From Hyphomonadaceae bacterium (GTDB taxonomy: Bacteria; Pseudomonadota; Alphaproteobacteria; Caulobacterales; Aquidulcibacteraceae), in assembly GCA_016791385.1 (NCBI GenBank), contig JAEUMR010000009.1:37911-101910 (forward strand): DNA of 64,000 nucleotides. Reading direction: 5' to 3'. The notes under the pieces are model-generated. The model was not told the origin of the DNA and made no database searches. It saw only the letters and a program-made list of their open reading frames with translations. Numbering within the stretch: position 1 is the stretch's first letter; the number at the start of each line of letters is the position of its first letter. This document shows positions 45,852 through 54,180 of the stretch, in pieces. A program made the translations under genes and the position numbers.

Positions 45852-48260
45852 CTAGGCCGCTTCGCGCGCTGCTGGCGCCACGGCGGGCAAGTGGCAGGTC
45901 ACGGTGACGCCGCGGCCCGGCTCGCTCGACAGCGCCACCCAGCCGCCATGCATCTCGACGAACGAGCGCACCAGCGCCAGGCCCAGCCCCGCGCCGCGGC
46001 GATCGCCTGAAGCGAAGCTGTCGAACGCGCGCGCCTGCGCATCGAACGCCATGCCCTTGCCGGTATCCTGCACGGTGAGGCGCAGCACCCCTTCGACACG
46101 TTCGGCCGAAACCGTGATGGTGTCGCCGCGCTCAGTGTGGCGCAGCGCGTTGGAGAGCAAGTTCACCAACACCTGCGTGATGCGCTTCTGATCCGCTTGA
46201 ATGTCGCCGATCTTCGGATCGCACTTGATGCGGATCGGCACTTCGGTGTCGCGCGCCTTCGAAGCCGCCATCTGCACGCTGTCGGCGATGGTCGAATAGA
46301 CATCCATCGGCGCGATATCGAGCACGACATTGCCGGCTTCCACCATCGCCACGTCGAGGATGTTGTCGATCAGCTTCGACAGCGAACTCGACGCTTCGAT
46401 GATGGCGCCCACTTGCTCGACCTGGCGGTCGTTGAGCGGGCCGAACACTTTCGCCTGCAGCAATTCGGCATTGCCGTAGATCGCCTGCAGCGGATTGCGC
46501 AGCTGGTAGGAGACGTTCTCGACGAACTGACCCTTGAGCTTGTCGGCTTGTTCGAACGCCTCGGCGCGCTCACGCAGCGCGTCTTCGACGCGGCGATCGG
46601 CGGTGATGTCCTGGAACGCGACCAGCGTCGCGCCATCCGGCAGCGGACGGGTGAGAAATTTCAGCACCGATTCATCGCTGCGGCGCATCTCACCGCGATA
46701 TTCGGTGCGCGCTTCCGGCGACGGATCGGTGATGCGCGCACGCACTTGCGCCCACAACGCCTTGTCGTGGAACAGCGGCTGGCACAGCTCGACCACCTTG
46801 TCGAACGGCACATCGCCCGAAAGCTGCGGCGCTTCGAGCTTCCACATCGCCTCGAACGCGGCGTTCGAGAGCTTGAGACGCCCGTCGAGGCCGAACACGA
46901 CAACGGCTTCGTGCAACTTGTCGAGCGCGGCCTTCTGCGTTTGCAGCAGCGCGTCGTACTGGCTCTTCAGCGCCACTTCGTTGGTGATGTCGGAGAAGAT
47001 CAGCAGCATGCCGCCCGAGGGGTGCGGCTGTCGCGCGATGCGCAACATGCGCCCATCCGGCAACACCCACAGATCTTCCGGCAGATCGGAGTGCTCCTGA
47101 TAAAGCGCCAGTTCGCGCGCGCGCCACTCGGCGTAGTTCGCGTGCGCCGGCAACTTGCGCTTCTCTTTCAGGTAATCGAGCCAGGCTGCATGCGCGGGGC
47201 GATCGGCGAGGAAGGACGGTTCAAGGTCCCACATCGTCTCGAAGGCGCGATTGTAGAACACCAGCCGCTTGCCCGCGTCGAACACGGCGATGCCTTCGGC
47301 GAGGAAGTTCAGCGTTTCGTCGTGCGCGCGCTGTTGCTTGGCGATCTGCTCGCGCGCCGCTTCACTTTCGGTGACGTCGACGGCGATGCCAGCCGCGCCG
47401 CCGGCGACAGGGCTCATACGCAGGCGCAGTGTGCGCAATTGCCCGCCCACCACCGCCGAGCGCGTCTCTTCCACCGCCTCGCCGTTCTCGATCGCCTTGC
47501 GCGCCAGATCAGCGGCGCCCTGGTCGAGTTGCAGGTTGCGCTGCAGCGCCTGGTCGAGCGATTTCGCTTCGAGCGCGGCGAGATAATCGGGGTTGGCCCA
47601 GGTGAGCTTCAGGGCGCCGTCGACGCGCCAGGCCATGAACGGCGCATCGTTCCACATTTCGAGGAACGCCGCCGGATCACGCGCGATCACTTCGCGGCCA
47701 TTGTCGAAGCGGCCTTGGCTGCCGGCTTGCTCGACTCCGCGCACGGCCGCGTCGAGGATCCACACCACCGCGCGCGCGCCCGCAGTGCGGCCATCGATTT
47801 CCACATAGACGCCGTCCGGCGTCGAAATCTTCAGCGAGAACGCCATGCCTTCGCGCCGCAGCCGCGACAGCGCCGCGCCCAGGCGCGTCGGCGCGCCGGT
47901 GGCGTCAGTAGCGTCGAATACCGAGAGGCCTTGCAGGATACGCACCGCGGGCTCGCCAGCGCTGGCCGCATCGGAAAAGCGCAACAGGCTCGCCAGTGCG
48001 AGCGGGCTGCCATAGATGCGCGGCGTTCCCCATTCGCCTTCGCTCTGCGTGGTCTCATCCCAGATCAGCACCACGCCGGGGTGGGCGCCGAAGATCGCGT
48101 CGGCCCAGACGATCTTGTCTTCGAGCTCGCGCGCGCGCTTCTTCCACGCATCGACGCCGCCGCGCGCGCCATCGGTCACGCGCAGCGCCCAAAGCAACGA
48201 CGCTAATGCGATCGCCGCCGAGCCAGCCGCCACAAGCAGGCTTGCGTATCCGCCGTCCAA
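45852..48260 (-). CDS. divL: DivL-type PAS sensor kinase with tyrosine in place of the H-box histidine
   Basis: 802 residues. One N-terminal helix (8-25), PAS-like regions about 200-300, 315-430 and 445-555, a DHp helix at 572-645 and an ATPase domain 690-795 (N-box NLLSNALRH, G1 DTGKGM, G2 GAGLGLALV). In the H-box, VSYQLRNPL, residue 585 is Tyr, codon at 46506-46508, where a histidine kinase has His. Caulobacter DivL has the same change and tunes CckA according to DivK to control CtrA. Start codon is TTG at 48260 behind AGGGG. A CtrA-type box lies 104 bp upstream. Confidence 0.92.
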   Translation of the reverse strand: MDGGYASLLVAAGSAAIALASLLWALRVTDGARGGVDAWKKRARELEDKIVWADAIFGAHPGVVLIWDETTQSEGEWGTPRIYGSPLALASLLRFSDAASAGEPAVRILQGLSVFDATDATGAPTRLGAALSRLRREGMAFSLKISTPDGVYVEIDGRTAGARAVVWILDAAVRGVEQAGSQGRFDNGREVIARDPAAFLEMWNDAPFMAWRVDGALKLTWANPDYLAALEAKSLDQALQRNLQLDQGAADLARKAIENGEAVEETRSAVVGGQLRTLRLRMSPVAGGAAGIAVDVTESEAAREQIAKQQRAHDETLNFLAEGIAVFDAGKRLVFYNRAFETMWDLEPSFLADRPAHAAWLDYLKEKRKLPAHANYAEWRARELALYQEHSDLPEDLWVLPDGRMLRIARQPHPSGGMLLIFSDITNEVALKSQYDALLQTQKAALDKLHEAVVVFGLDGRLKLSNAAFEAMWKLEAPQLSGDVPFDKVVELCQPLFHDKALWAQVRARITDPSPEARTEYRGEMRRSDESVLKFLTRPLPDGATLVAFQDITADRRVEDALRERAEAFEQADKLKGQFVENVSYQLRNPLQAIYGNAELLQAKVFGPLNDRQVEQVGAIIEASSSLSKLIDNILDVAMVEAGNVVLDIAPMDVYSTIADSVQMAASKARDTEVPIRIKCDPKIGDIQADQKRITQVLVNLLSNALRHTERGDTITVSAERVEGVLRLTVQDTGKGMAFDAQARAFDSFASGDRRGAGLGLALVRSFVEMHGGWVALSSEPGRGVTVTCHLPAVAPAAREAA

Positions 48261-48363
48261 TGCCGACCCCTAATCCATCTGATGGCGAAACGAATCGCCG
48301 AGCCCCGAGGGCCATCCTCCCGCAGCGGCGCGGTGAATGAAACGGCGCCGCCTGCTGGAAGCG

Positions 48364-48378
48364 TTAACAACAGCTTAA
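48364..48378. promoter_or_regulatory. CtrA-type binding box upstream of divL
   Basis: TTAA-CAACAGC-TTAA is an exact TTAA-N7-TTAA CtrA consensus. It sits in the 191-bp gap after the TonB-C-like gene and 104 bp before divL, both on the minus strand. A second near-match, TTTA-N7-TTAA, follows at 48384-48398. Confidence 0.6.
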
Positions 48379-48451
48379 AAAGATTTATGCGCGGTTAAGT
48401 TAAGGATTTTCCAGCGCTCTGCGCCGGCGGCGCAGCGCGTTCTTCACAGCC

Positions 48452-49126
48452 TCAGCGGCGCAAGCTGGCCGCGAATCGCTGCACCGCGCCGAGTATCGGC
48501 CGTAACTTGCGCGCCCGCGCCCCCGGCTCTTTCACCCGGCTCGCCCCGGCGATGCGAAACACGAACGGCATCCGGTAGCTGGCGCCGAAGCGGGGATGCA
48601 CATCCTCGCGCATGCGGAACTCGGCGTGCGCAAGCGCCTCGCGCGCGGCGGCGAAGAAGACGTCGGACGGCCAGGCGTCGACGCAATGGATGTTCTTGGC
48701 GCGGCCCTCGGCGCTGACTTCGAAATCGGCGATCGCGTAGCCCTCGACGCCGAGCCGGCGTGCCAGTGTGGGATAACGCGCGCGCATCGGGCCGACGACT
48801 TCCCACGGCATCTCATCGCCTGCACGGCCATCAGCGCGCGGCAGCACCACGCAGCACGGCCCCGCCGGCAGTCCCTGGCGCGCACGCAGGAGTTCGCGCC
48901 GCGCCGCCACGCGTTCGCGCGCCCAATCGGCGACATTGACCAGCACCAGCACCAAGCCGAGCACCAAAGCGCCCGCGACGGCGATAGCCATCGCCCCCGG
49001 CACGCCCTGCGCGCGCAGCGCCGCCGTGCCCGACAGGTGCGCCGCCACCACGACGACGAACAGCGCGCCGTAGAACAGCGCGCGCAGCGTCAGCGCCGAT
49101 GCGGTGCGTGTGGCTCGAACCAGCAT
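48452..49126 (-). CDS. Two-helix membrane protein with TonB C-terminal-like domain
   Basis: 224 residues. Two hydrophobic helices (about 13-33 and 43-65) are followed by a soluble part whose VEGYAIADFEVSAEGRAKNI and AAREALAHAEFRMR pattern resembles the TonB C-terminal fold. There is no proline-rich TonB spacer and no exbB/exbD or receptor gene nearby, so a genuine energy transducer is doubtful. It precedes divL by 191 bp. Confidence 0.65.
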   Translation of the reverse strand: MLVRATRTASALTLRALFYGALFVVVVAAHLSGTAALRAQGVPGAMAIAVAGALVLGLVLVLVNVADWARERVAARRELLRARQGLPAGPCCVVLPRADGRAGDEMPWEVVGPMRARYPTLARRLGVEGYAIADFEVSAEGRAKNIHCVDAWPSDVFFAAAREALAHAEFRMREDVHPRFGASYRMPFVFRIAGASRVKEPGARARKLRPILGAVQRFAASLRR

Positions 49127-49302
49127 TTGTCCGTGTCTCGTCCCCGGGAGCCTCTACTTGCCCATCAGCAAGCCGCCGCGCAATGCGCGCAAGCGGCGCG
49201 GGGGGAAGGCGCACGCAGACGTGACGGCGCCGCCGCCGTTGAGCGCGATCAACCGGGCCTGCGCCCGTTGCGTGCAACCTGACGTCCAGGAGGACTCTGG
49301 CA

Positions 49303-49665
49303 ATGATGCGTGCACTCGCTGCCCTGGCCGCGCTCTTGACGCTCGGCGCATGCGCCCACGCGCCCGCGCCCGCCGCCGAAGCGCCCGCCCTGCAGCGCAG
49401 CGGAGACGTGGCCGCCGGTTTCCGTCTGGCGGAAGCCAATTGCTCGACCTGCCACGCCATCGGCCCGACCGGCGAGAGCCGCCATCCGATGGCGCCGCCG
49501 TTCCGCACGCTGTCGCGTGACTACCCGGTCAACACGCTCGAGGAGGCCTTCGCCGAAGGCATCCTCGTCGGCCACCCGGCCATGCCGCAATTCAGCCTGT
49601 CGCCGCGCGATATCGATGATCTGCTCAGCTATATCCAGAGCGTGCAGGAGCGCCGCGCCGGCTGA
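49303..49665 (+). CDS. Monohaem cytochrome c, probable lipoprotein
   Basis: 120 residues. The haem motif is CSTCH (47-51) and the likely distal ligand is Met94 in HPAMPQF. The N-terminus LLTLGAC (Cys17) looks like a lipobox, followed by an Ala/Pro linker, suggesting a membrane-tethered periplasmic class I cytochrome. Redox partner unknown. AGGAGG lies about 9 bases before the ATG. Confidence 0.9.
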   Translation: MMRALAALAALLTLGACAHAPAPAAEAPALQRSGDVAAGFRLAEANCSTCHAIGPTGESRHPMAPPFRTLSRDYPVNTLEEAFAEGILVGHPAMPQFSLSPRDIDDLLSYIQSVQERRAG

Positions 49666-49685
49666 GCCTTGATCGAACGCAATGC

Positions 49686-49713
49686 GTTGAACCTGAGCTG
49701 TCCAAACCTATGT
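49686..49713 (+). promoter_or_regulatory. Heat-shock (sigma-32-like) promoter for hsp20
   Basis: GTTGAA at 49686-49691 and CCTATGT at 49707-49713. The TTG-N17-CCTATnT spacing fits the alphaproteobacterial RpoH consensus as I know it (CTTG-N17/18-CYTATnT). The predicted transcript start gives a leader of about 58 nt. Confidence 0.55.
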
Positions 49714-49724
49714 TGGTCTTGGGT

Positions 49725-49772
49725 CGGCGCAAGCCTGTCCTTCGCGCCGCCTCCAAGCATCTAGGTTAGGAG
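49725..49772 (+). promoter_or_regulatory. Candidate RNA thermometer in hsp20 leader
   Basis: Hairpin 1 pairs CGGCGC (49725-49730) with GCGCCG (49744-49749). Hairpin 2 pairs CTCCAA (49751-49756) with TTAGGAG (49766-49772), with one bulged A, burying the Shine-Dalgarno sequence 6 bases before the ATG. A weak, bulged SD-sequestering stem is what small-heat-shock thermometers have. The canonical ROSE motif is not seen. Confidence 0.4.
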
Positions 49773-49778
49773 CATGCG

Positions 49779-50249
49779 ATGACAAACCTCGTTCCGGGGC
49801 GTCGCTCTCGTCCCAGCGCCGTAAGTCCATTCTTGGCGCTGCAGCAGGAGATGAACCGCCTCTTTGATGACACCATGAGCGGCTGGCGGCTGGCGCCGTT
49901 CAATGGAAACGGCGACGGCTTCGGCTGGCCCTCGGTGGAAGTCTCCGAGACCGACAGGGAGGTGAAGGTCACCGCCGAACTCGCCGGGCTCGAAGAGAAG
50001 GACATCGACATCCGCGTCGATGAAGACATGCTCACGATCAGCGGCGAAAAGCGCGCTGAGTCCGAGGACAAAGAGCGGCAATACAGCGAGCGTTATTATG
50101 GCCGCTTCGAGCGTAGCCTGACGCTGCCCGCGATCGTCGACGAAGAACGCGCCAAGGCCACGTTCAAGAATGGCGTGCTCACGATCACGATGCCGAAGGT
50201 CGAGGGCGCAAAGTCCAAGACCAAGCGGATTCCGATCGCGACCGCCTGA
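49779..50249 (+). CDS. Hsp20 family small heat-shock protein
   Basis: 156 residues. The alpha-crystallin domain spans about 45-145: WPSVEVSETDREVKVTAELAG, EKDIDIRVDEDMLTISGEKR, and the closing ATFKNGVLTITMPK (GVLxxxxPK). It holds unfolded proteins in an ATP-independent manner. Heat-shock promoter and leader structure upstream suggest tight temperature control. Confidence 0.95.
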   Translation: MTNLVPGRRSRPSAVSPFLALQQEMNRLFDDTMSGWRLAPFNGNGDGFGWPSVEVSETDREVKVTAELAGLEEKDIDIRVDEDMLTISGEKRAESEDKERQYSERYYGRFERSLTLPAIVDEERAKATFKNGVLTITMPKVEGAKSKTKRIPIATA

Positions 50250-50254
50250 GTGAA

Positions 50255-50289
50255 GCGTGGGCCGCTCCGCTCGCGCGGGCGGCCCACGC
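50255..50289. terminator. Bidirectional terminator between hsp20 and the small membrane protein gene
   Basis: An 11-bp perfect stem (50255-50265 with 50279-50289, GCGTGGGCCGC and complement) between convergent stops. Only short T-rich runs follow (CTTAT on plus, TTCAC on minus). Confidence 0.6.
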
Positions 50290-50294
50290 CCTTA

Positions 50295-50714
50295 TCAGTG
50301 GAAGCTCAGAACCGCGAACACCACCGCCACCAAGGACGATGCGCCCGACAGCGGGCCCAGCACTGGCAGGCGCTTGGCCGCCGCGACATTGCCGGCTTTC
50401 ACTTGGCCGTAGGTGATGTGCGCGAGGATCGAGCACACTGTCAGCGCCGTGACGAACGCCATCTTCGCCCAGAACAGCGGCGGCAGATCGCTGAAGCCGC
50501 CGAATTTGACGAACACGAGCGAAAGTCCGGTCAGCCACATCAGCGCCAGGCCCGTGGCGGAGAAGCGCGCCATCACCGGGCCTAAGCTCTTCATGACGCC
50601 CGCCTGTTCGGGCGGGCGCTTGGCCGCCTCCTGCATCGTGATCATGCTGCCGAAGCCGCCGCCAGCGCCCATCATCAGGCCGATCAGGTGCAGCGCGAGA
50701 AGTACGTCGATCAT
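50295..50714 (-). CDS. Small four-helix membrane protein
   Basis: 139 residues with four hydrophobic helices (about 3-22, 47-66, 76-95 and 117-137). It begins MIDVLLALHLIGLMMGAGGGFG; the His in helix 1 recalls CopD/SirB-like or DUF2214-type proteins, but no assignment is firm. The start at 50714 is chosen as the first residue before helix 1; the frame is open to 50756. Confidence 0.75.
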   Translation of the reverse strand: MIDVLLALHLIGLMMGAGGGFGSMITMQEAAKRPPEQAGVMKSLGPVMARFSATGLALMWLTGLSLVFVKFGGFSDLPPLFWAKMAFVTALTVCSILAHITYGQVKAGNVAAAKRLPVLGPLSGASSLVAVVFAVLSFH

Positions 50715-50764
50715 TGTTGATTTCCTGGCGCACGCCCCTCCGGCATGCGCCCCCAAGATGCAAA

Positions 50765-50794
50765 AGCGGCGCTCCGTGGATGCGGAGCGCCGCT
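50765..50794 (-). terminator. Terminator after ahcY
   Basis: A perfect 12-bp stem (AGCGGCGCTCCG and complement) with a 6-base loop, 14 bp after the ahcY stop. On the minus strand it is followed by TTTGC. Confidence 0.8.
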
Positions 50795-50807
50795 CAAGAG
50801 GTCGTGA

Positions 50808-52205
50808 TCAGTACCGGTAATGATCCGGCTTGTAGGGGCCGGTCTGCGGCACGCCGATATAATCGGCCTGTTCCTTCGACATCTTCGTGAGCTTCACGCC
50901 CAGCTTGTCGAGGTGCAGCATCGCCACCTTCTCATCGAGGTGCTTGGGCAGCGTATAGACCTGCTTTTGGTAGGACTTGCCGTTGGTCCAGAGCTCGATC
51001 TGCGCCAGCGTCTGGTTGGTGAAGCTGGCCGACATGACGAAGCTCGGGTGGCCGGTGGCGTTGCCGAGATTCACCAGACGGCCTTCAGACAGCACGATGA
51101 TCTTCTTGCCGTCCGGGAATTCCACGTGGTGGACCTGCGGCTTGATCTCGTCCCACTTGAAGTTCTTCAGACCCGCGATCTGAATCTCGCTGTCGAAGTG
51201 GCCGATATTGCAGACGATGGCGTTGTTCTTCATCGCCCGCATGTGATCGACGGTGATGACGTCCTTGTTGCCGGTGGCGGTGACGAAGATATCGGCGTTG
51301 GCCGCCTCCTCGTCCATGGTCACGACTTCATAGCCTTCCATCGCCGCCTGCAGCGCGCAGATCGGATCGACTTCCGTCACCTTCACGCGCGCCCCGCCTT
51401 GGCGCAGCGAAGCGGCCGAGCCCTTGCCGACATCGCCATAGCCGCACACCACTGCGACCTTGCCCGCCAGCATCACGTCGGTGCCGCGGCGGATCGCGTC
51501 GACCAGCGATTCACGGCAGCCATAGAGGTTGTCGAACTTCGACTTGGTGACGCTGTCATTGACGTTGATGGCCGGGAACGGCAGCTCGCCCTTCTGCGCC
51601 ATCTGATAGAGGCGGTGCACGCCCGTCGTCGTTTCTTCGGAAACGCCCTGCACGCTATCGCGGATGGCTTTGTAGAAGCCCGGCTTCAGCGTGAGATATT
51701 TGCGGATCGTGTTGTGCAGCGCTTCCTCTTCTTCGTTCGAGTGATGCGCGATGAAGTCCGGATCCGCTTCCGCCTTCGGGCCGAGCACGCACAGCAGCGT
51801 GGCGTCGCCGCCGTCGTCGAGGATCATGTTGGCGTACTGGCCGTCCGGCCATTGGAAGATGCGATGGGTGTAGTCCCAATATTCTTCCAGGCTCTCGCCC
51901 TTCACCGCAAACACCGGCGTGCCTTTGGCCGCGATCGCGGCGGCGGCGTGGTCTTGCGTCGAGAAGATGTTGCACGAGGCCCAGCGCACTTCGGCGCCGA
52001 GCGCTTGCAGCGTCTCGATCAGCACAGCCGTCTGAATGGTCATGTGCAGCGAGCCGGCGATGCGTGCGCCCTTCAACGGCTGCTTGGGGCCGTACTCTTT
52101 GCGCACGGCCATCAGGCCCGGCATTTCGGTTTCGGCGATTTCGATTTCCTTGCGGCCCCATTCGGCCAGCGCAAGGTCCTTCACGACATAATCTTTAGCG
52201 CTCAT
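50808..52205 (-). CDS. ahcY: Adenosylhomocysteinase
   Basis: 465 residues. It hydrolyses S-adenosylhomocysteine to adenosine and homocysteine, closing the methyl cycle. The NAD motif [10 protein letters not shown], the N-terminal [18 protein letters not shown] and the C-terminal PDHYRY ending are all diagnostic. The start at 52205 ([17 protein letters not shown]) has GGAGGG upstream; the frame runs to 52406, but that stretch holds a riboswitch, not coding. Confidence 0.98.
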   Translation of the reverse strand: MSAKDYVVKDLALAEWGRKEIEIAETEMPGLMAVRKEYGPKQPLKGARIAGSLHMTIQTAVLIETLQALGAEVRWASCNIFSTQDHAAAAIAAKGTPVFAVKGESLEEYWDYTHRIFQWPDGQYANMILDDGGDATLLCVLGPKAEADPDFIAHHSNEEEEALHNTIRKYLTLKPGFYKAIRDSVQGVSEETTTGVHRLYQMAQKGELPFPAINVNDSVTKSKFDNLYGCRESLVDAIRRGTDVMLAGKVAVVCGYGDVGKGSAASLRQGGARVKVTEVDPICALQAAMEGYEVVTMDEEAANADIFVTATGNKDVITVDHMRAMKNNAIVCNIGHFDSEIQIAGLKNFKWDEIKPQVHHVEFPDGKKIIVLSEGRLVNLGNATGHPSFVMSASFTNQTLAQIELWTNGKSYQKQVYTLPKHLDEKVAMLHLDKLGVKLTKMSKEQADYIGVPQTGPYKPDHYRY

Positions 52206-52232
52206 CGCGCGCCCTCCAGTTCGAGAACTCGC

Positions 52233-52314
52233 GAGCGTCGTTTCCAAAGCGTGGAAGCCCGCCGAGCCTGGCGTCCAGAACCGAATCTGGCCGTCGCAAC
52301 GCTCCTCGGCGGGC
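52233..52314 (-). ncRNA. SAH riboswitch upstream of ahcY
   Basis: On the minus strand the conserved core GAGGAGCGTTGCGAC ... CCAGGCTCGGC ... AACGACGCTC is present. P1 is a perfect 10-bp stem (52305-52314 with 52257-52266), P2 is CCAGA/TCTGG (52275-52290), and the pseudoknot pairs GAGCG (52300-52304) with CGCTC (52233-52237). This is the layout of the S-adenosylhomocysteine riboswitch, which turns ahcY on when SAH rises. It ends 28 bp before the start codon. Confidence 0.9.
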
Positions 52315-52320
52315 GGGCGG

Positions 52321-52349
52321 CTAATAGCAAAGCTCGCTTGCGGAGGCAA
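52321..52349 (-). promoter_or_regulatory. Predicted ahcY promoter
   Basis: TTGCCT (52344-52349), a 17-base spacer and TATTAG (52321-52326) on the minus strand, placed so that transcription would start just at the 5' side of the riboswitch. Confidence 0.65.
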
Positions 52350-52378
52350 ACCGGCGGCGGCGCATGGCGGATATGAAA

Positions 52379-52404
52379 GAGCCGCCGGGCGACCCCGGCG
52401 GCTC
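52379..52404 (-). terminator. Terminator after the TM-helix channel gene
   Basis: A perfect 11-bp stem (GAGCCGCCGGG and complement) with a 4-base loop. On the minus strand it is followed by TTTCAT, 27 bp after the stop of the upstream gene and just before the ahcY promoter. Confidence 0.8.
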
Positions 52405-52430
52405 AAGTATTTCAGAATGTTAGAACCAGC

Positions 52431-53690
52431 TTACGCGCCGCTGGTCCAGCGATCGAGCAGGCGCTTGGCGGCGTCGCGGCCGCCAACCCCAAACGCGATC
52501 GCCACCGCCACCGCCACCGAACCCAGGATCAGGCCGAAGGCGAGGAAGATGATGTTCGGGGCCACGTTCATGAAGCTGAGCCCCATCGCCGTCGCCAACG
52601 CGATCACGCCCCAGCGCACCAGCGTGGCGATGACCTCGCCCGCCGGCTTGCCCTCACGCCCTGCCGCCGCCGCCAGGATGTTGGCGAGCAGAATGCCGAA
52701 GGCGATGATCAGCGTGCCGAACACGACGCTGCCGGCGAGTTCGAGGATACGGCTCAGCATCCCCGCCATGGCGGCAAAGCCGAGCAGGTTGGTGGCCTCG
52801 ACCGCAGCGAACAGCACGATGCCGATCAGCACCGCGAGACCGACCATGCGCGAGGGCGGGAACTTCGAGAAGTTGATGGTGTCGACACCGGGCGTCAGAT
52901 CCATCTTCTCGCGGCCCACGCGGATCGGCTCGGCGTTGGCGATCGAGGAGATGATGTCGTCGAAGCCGATCGATTTGAGCCCCTCTTCGGTCAGCGTCAT
53001 GATCCAGCGGCCCACCACGTAGGCGATGAAGATGATCAGCGCCGCGCCAATCACGCGCGGGATCGTCTCCAGAATGTCCTGAAGCATCGCCGTCGCCGGC
53101 TGCGAGATCGCTTCGATGTTCAGTGCATCGAGCGCGGCGATCGCCACTGGAATGATGATGAGCGTGAACACGAGGATGCCAAGCAGGCGGGAAAGCCCCG
53201 CGCCGCGCGGCGTATGCGTCAGCCCCGCGTCGATCAGGCGCCGGTCAAGCTCAACTGCTTCGACCATCGCCTCGACCATGCGCCGCACAATGGTGGCGAG
53301 CGCAAAGCCGATGATGAAGATCAGCAACGCGCCGACCACGTTCGGCAGATAGGCGAAGAAATTCGCCACCATGCCGTTGAGCGGCGACACAACCGGCGCC
53401 GCCCACGGGCCGAGCTGCGACAGCGCCGCCATCAGCCCGAGCAGCCACACCAGCCAATAGCCGACCTCGCCAATGCGTTCGCCAATATTGACCGCTGGTT
53501 TCGCCGCGCCCGAAGCGCTGTCGCGCCGCGACAGGAACGGAATGCGATCCACCGCGCGGGCGATCGCCCACTTCACGCCTTTCGCCGCGAAATAGGCGAC
53601 GATCATGATCAGGAGCGCGAGCAAAATGCGCGGCCCCCAGAGCTCTATCCACGCCCAAATGTTCTGAGCGATGCGCTGATCGAAATACAT
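52431..53690 (-). CDS. Mechanosensitive-channel-like protein (conserved TM helix repeats)
   Basis: 419 residues with about ten hydrophobic segments. Repeated amphipathic patterns (LLIFIIGFALATIVRRMVEAMVE near residue 120, and LIIFIAYVVGRWIMTLTEEGLKSIG near 225) match the conserved TM-helix module found in CmpX/MscS-related proteins. A classic MscS beta-domain is not evident. A role in osmotic or envelope-stress response is inferred. Confidence 0.75.
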   Translation of the reverse strand: MYFDQRIAQNIWAWIELWGPRILLALLIMIVAYFAAKGVKWAIARAVDRIPFLSRRDSASGAAKPAVNIGERIGEVGYWLVWLLGLMAALSQLGPWAAPVVSPLNGMVANFFAYLPNVVGALLIFIIGFALATIVRRMVEAMVEAVELDRRLIDAGLTHTPRGAGLSRLLGILVFTLIIIPVAIAALDALNIEAISQPATAMLQDILETIPRVIGAALIIFIAYVVGRWIMTLTEEGLKSIGFDDIISSIANAEPIRVGREKMDLTPGVDTINFSKFPPSRMVGLAVLIGIVLFAAVEATNLLGFAAMAGMLSRILELAGSVVFGTLIIAFGILLANILAAAAGREGKPAGEVIATLVRWGVIALATAMGLSFMNVAPNIIFLAFGLILGSVAVAVAIAFGVGGRDAAKRLLDRWTSGA

Positions 53691-53814
53691 GGCTTTGCCC
53701 TCCGTGCCGTTGACGGCGCGTCAGCACGAATAACGAAGCGATTTGCGCGGGTTTTGAACAGCTTTCGCGTATGAGGCGCGCAATTCCCGTGCTGCGCCTG
53801 CGAACAAAAGTGCG

Positions 53815-54129
53815 TCAGGCGCCGTCCAACAGCGCCGCACCCTGCTCGCGCAATTGTTCCTCGACCTGGCCCGCCAACCCAGCGAGCAACATCGGCAGGT
53901 CGACGCCAATACGCACGTCGGCGTCACCGACATCGATACGGCCCTTGATCGTTTGCCCCATGCCGCGCGCGCTGAAGGCAAGCTGATCGCCAGTCCAGCT
54001 CTCCTCGAACTTGCTCAGCGCGCCGTTGGCGATCTGCCCCTTCATCCGCTCGAAGCCGTTGGCGACGCGCACGCGCGCCTCATCCTTGCTGAGCTTATGC
54101 GGAATGGTGACGCTGACGGACTTGGCCAT
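53815..54129 (-). CDS. Polyhydroxyalkanoic acid system family protein
   Basis: 104 residues. The VTIPHKLSKDEARVRVANGFERMK opening and the MGQTIKGRIDVGDADVRIGVDLPMLL middle match the PHA_gran_rgn family, small proteins found with polyhydroxyalkanoate genes but of unproven function. No PHA synthase or phasin is in the window. Adjacent genes give no clear operon. Confidence 0.8.
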   Translation of the reverse strand: MAKSVSVTIPHKLSKDEARVRVANGFERMKGQIANGALSKFEESWTGDQLAFSARGMGQTIKGRIDVGDADVRIGVDLPMLLAGLAGQVEEQLREQGAALLDGA

Positions 54130-54180
54130 GACGAGCGCGAAGCTCGCACAATGCTTTGCGTCTGGCCAGATGGCGGCCTG

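Noticed and set aside
46137-48206. 689-residue open frame on the plus strand
   Set aside because: Antisense to divL, with composition typical of shadow frames and no recognisable domain.
50820-52376. 518-residue open frame on the plus strand
   Set aside because: Antisense to ahcY and its riboswitch; no domain.
52206-52406. 67-residue N-terminal extension of AhcY
   Set aside because: The frame is open by chance through the riboswitch and promoter; AhcY begins at 52205 with a ribosome site.
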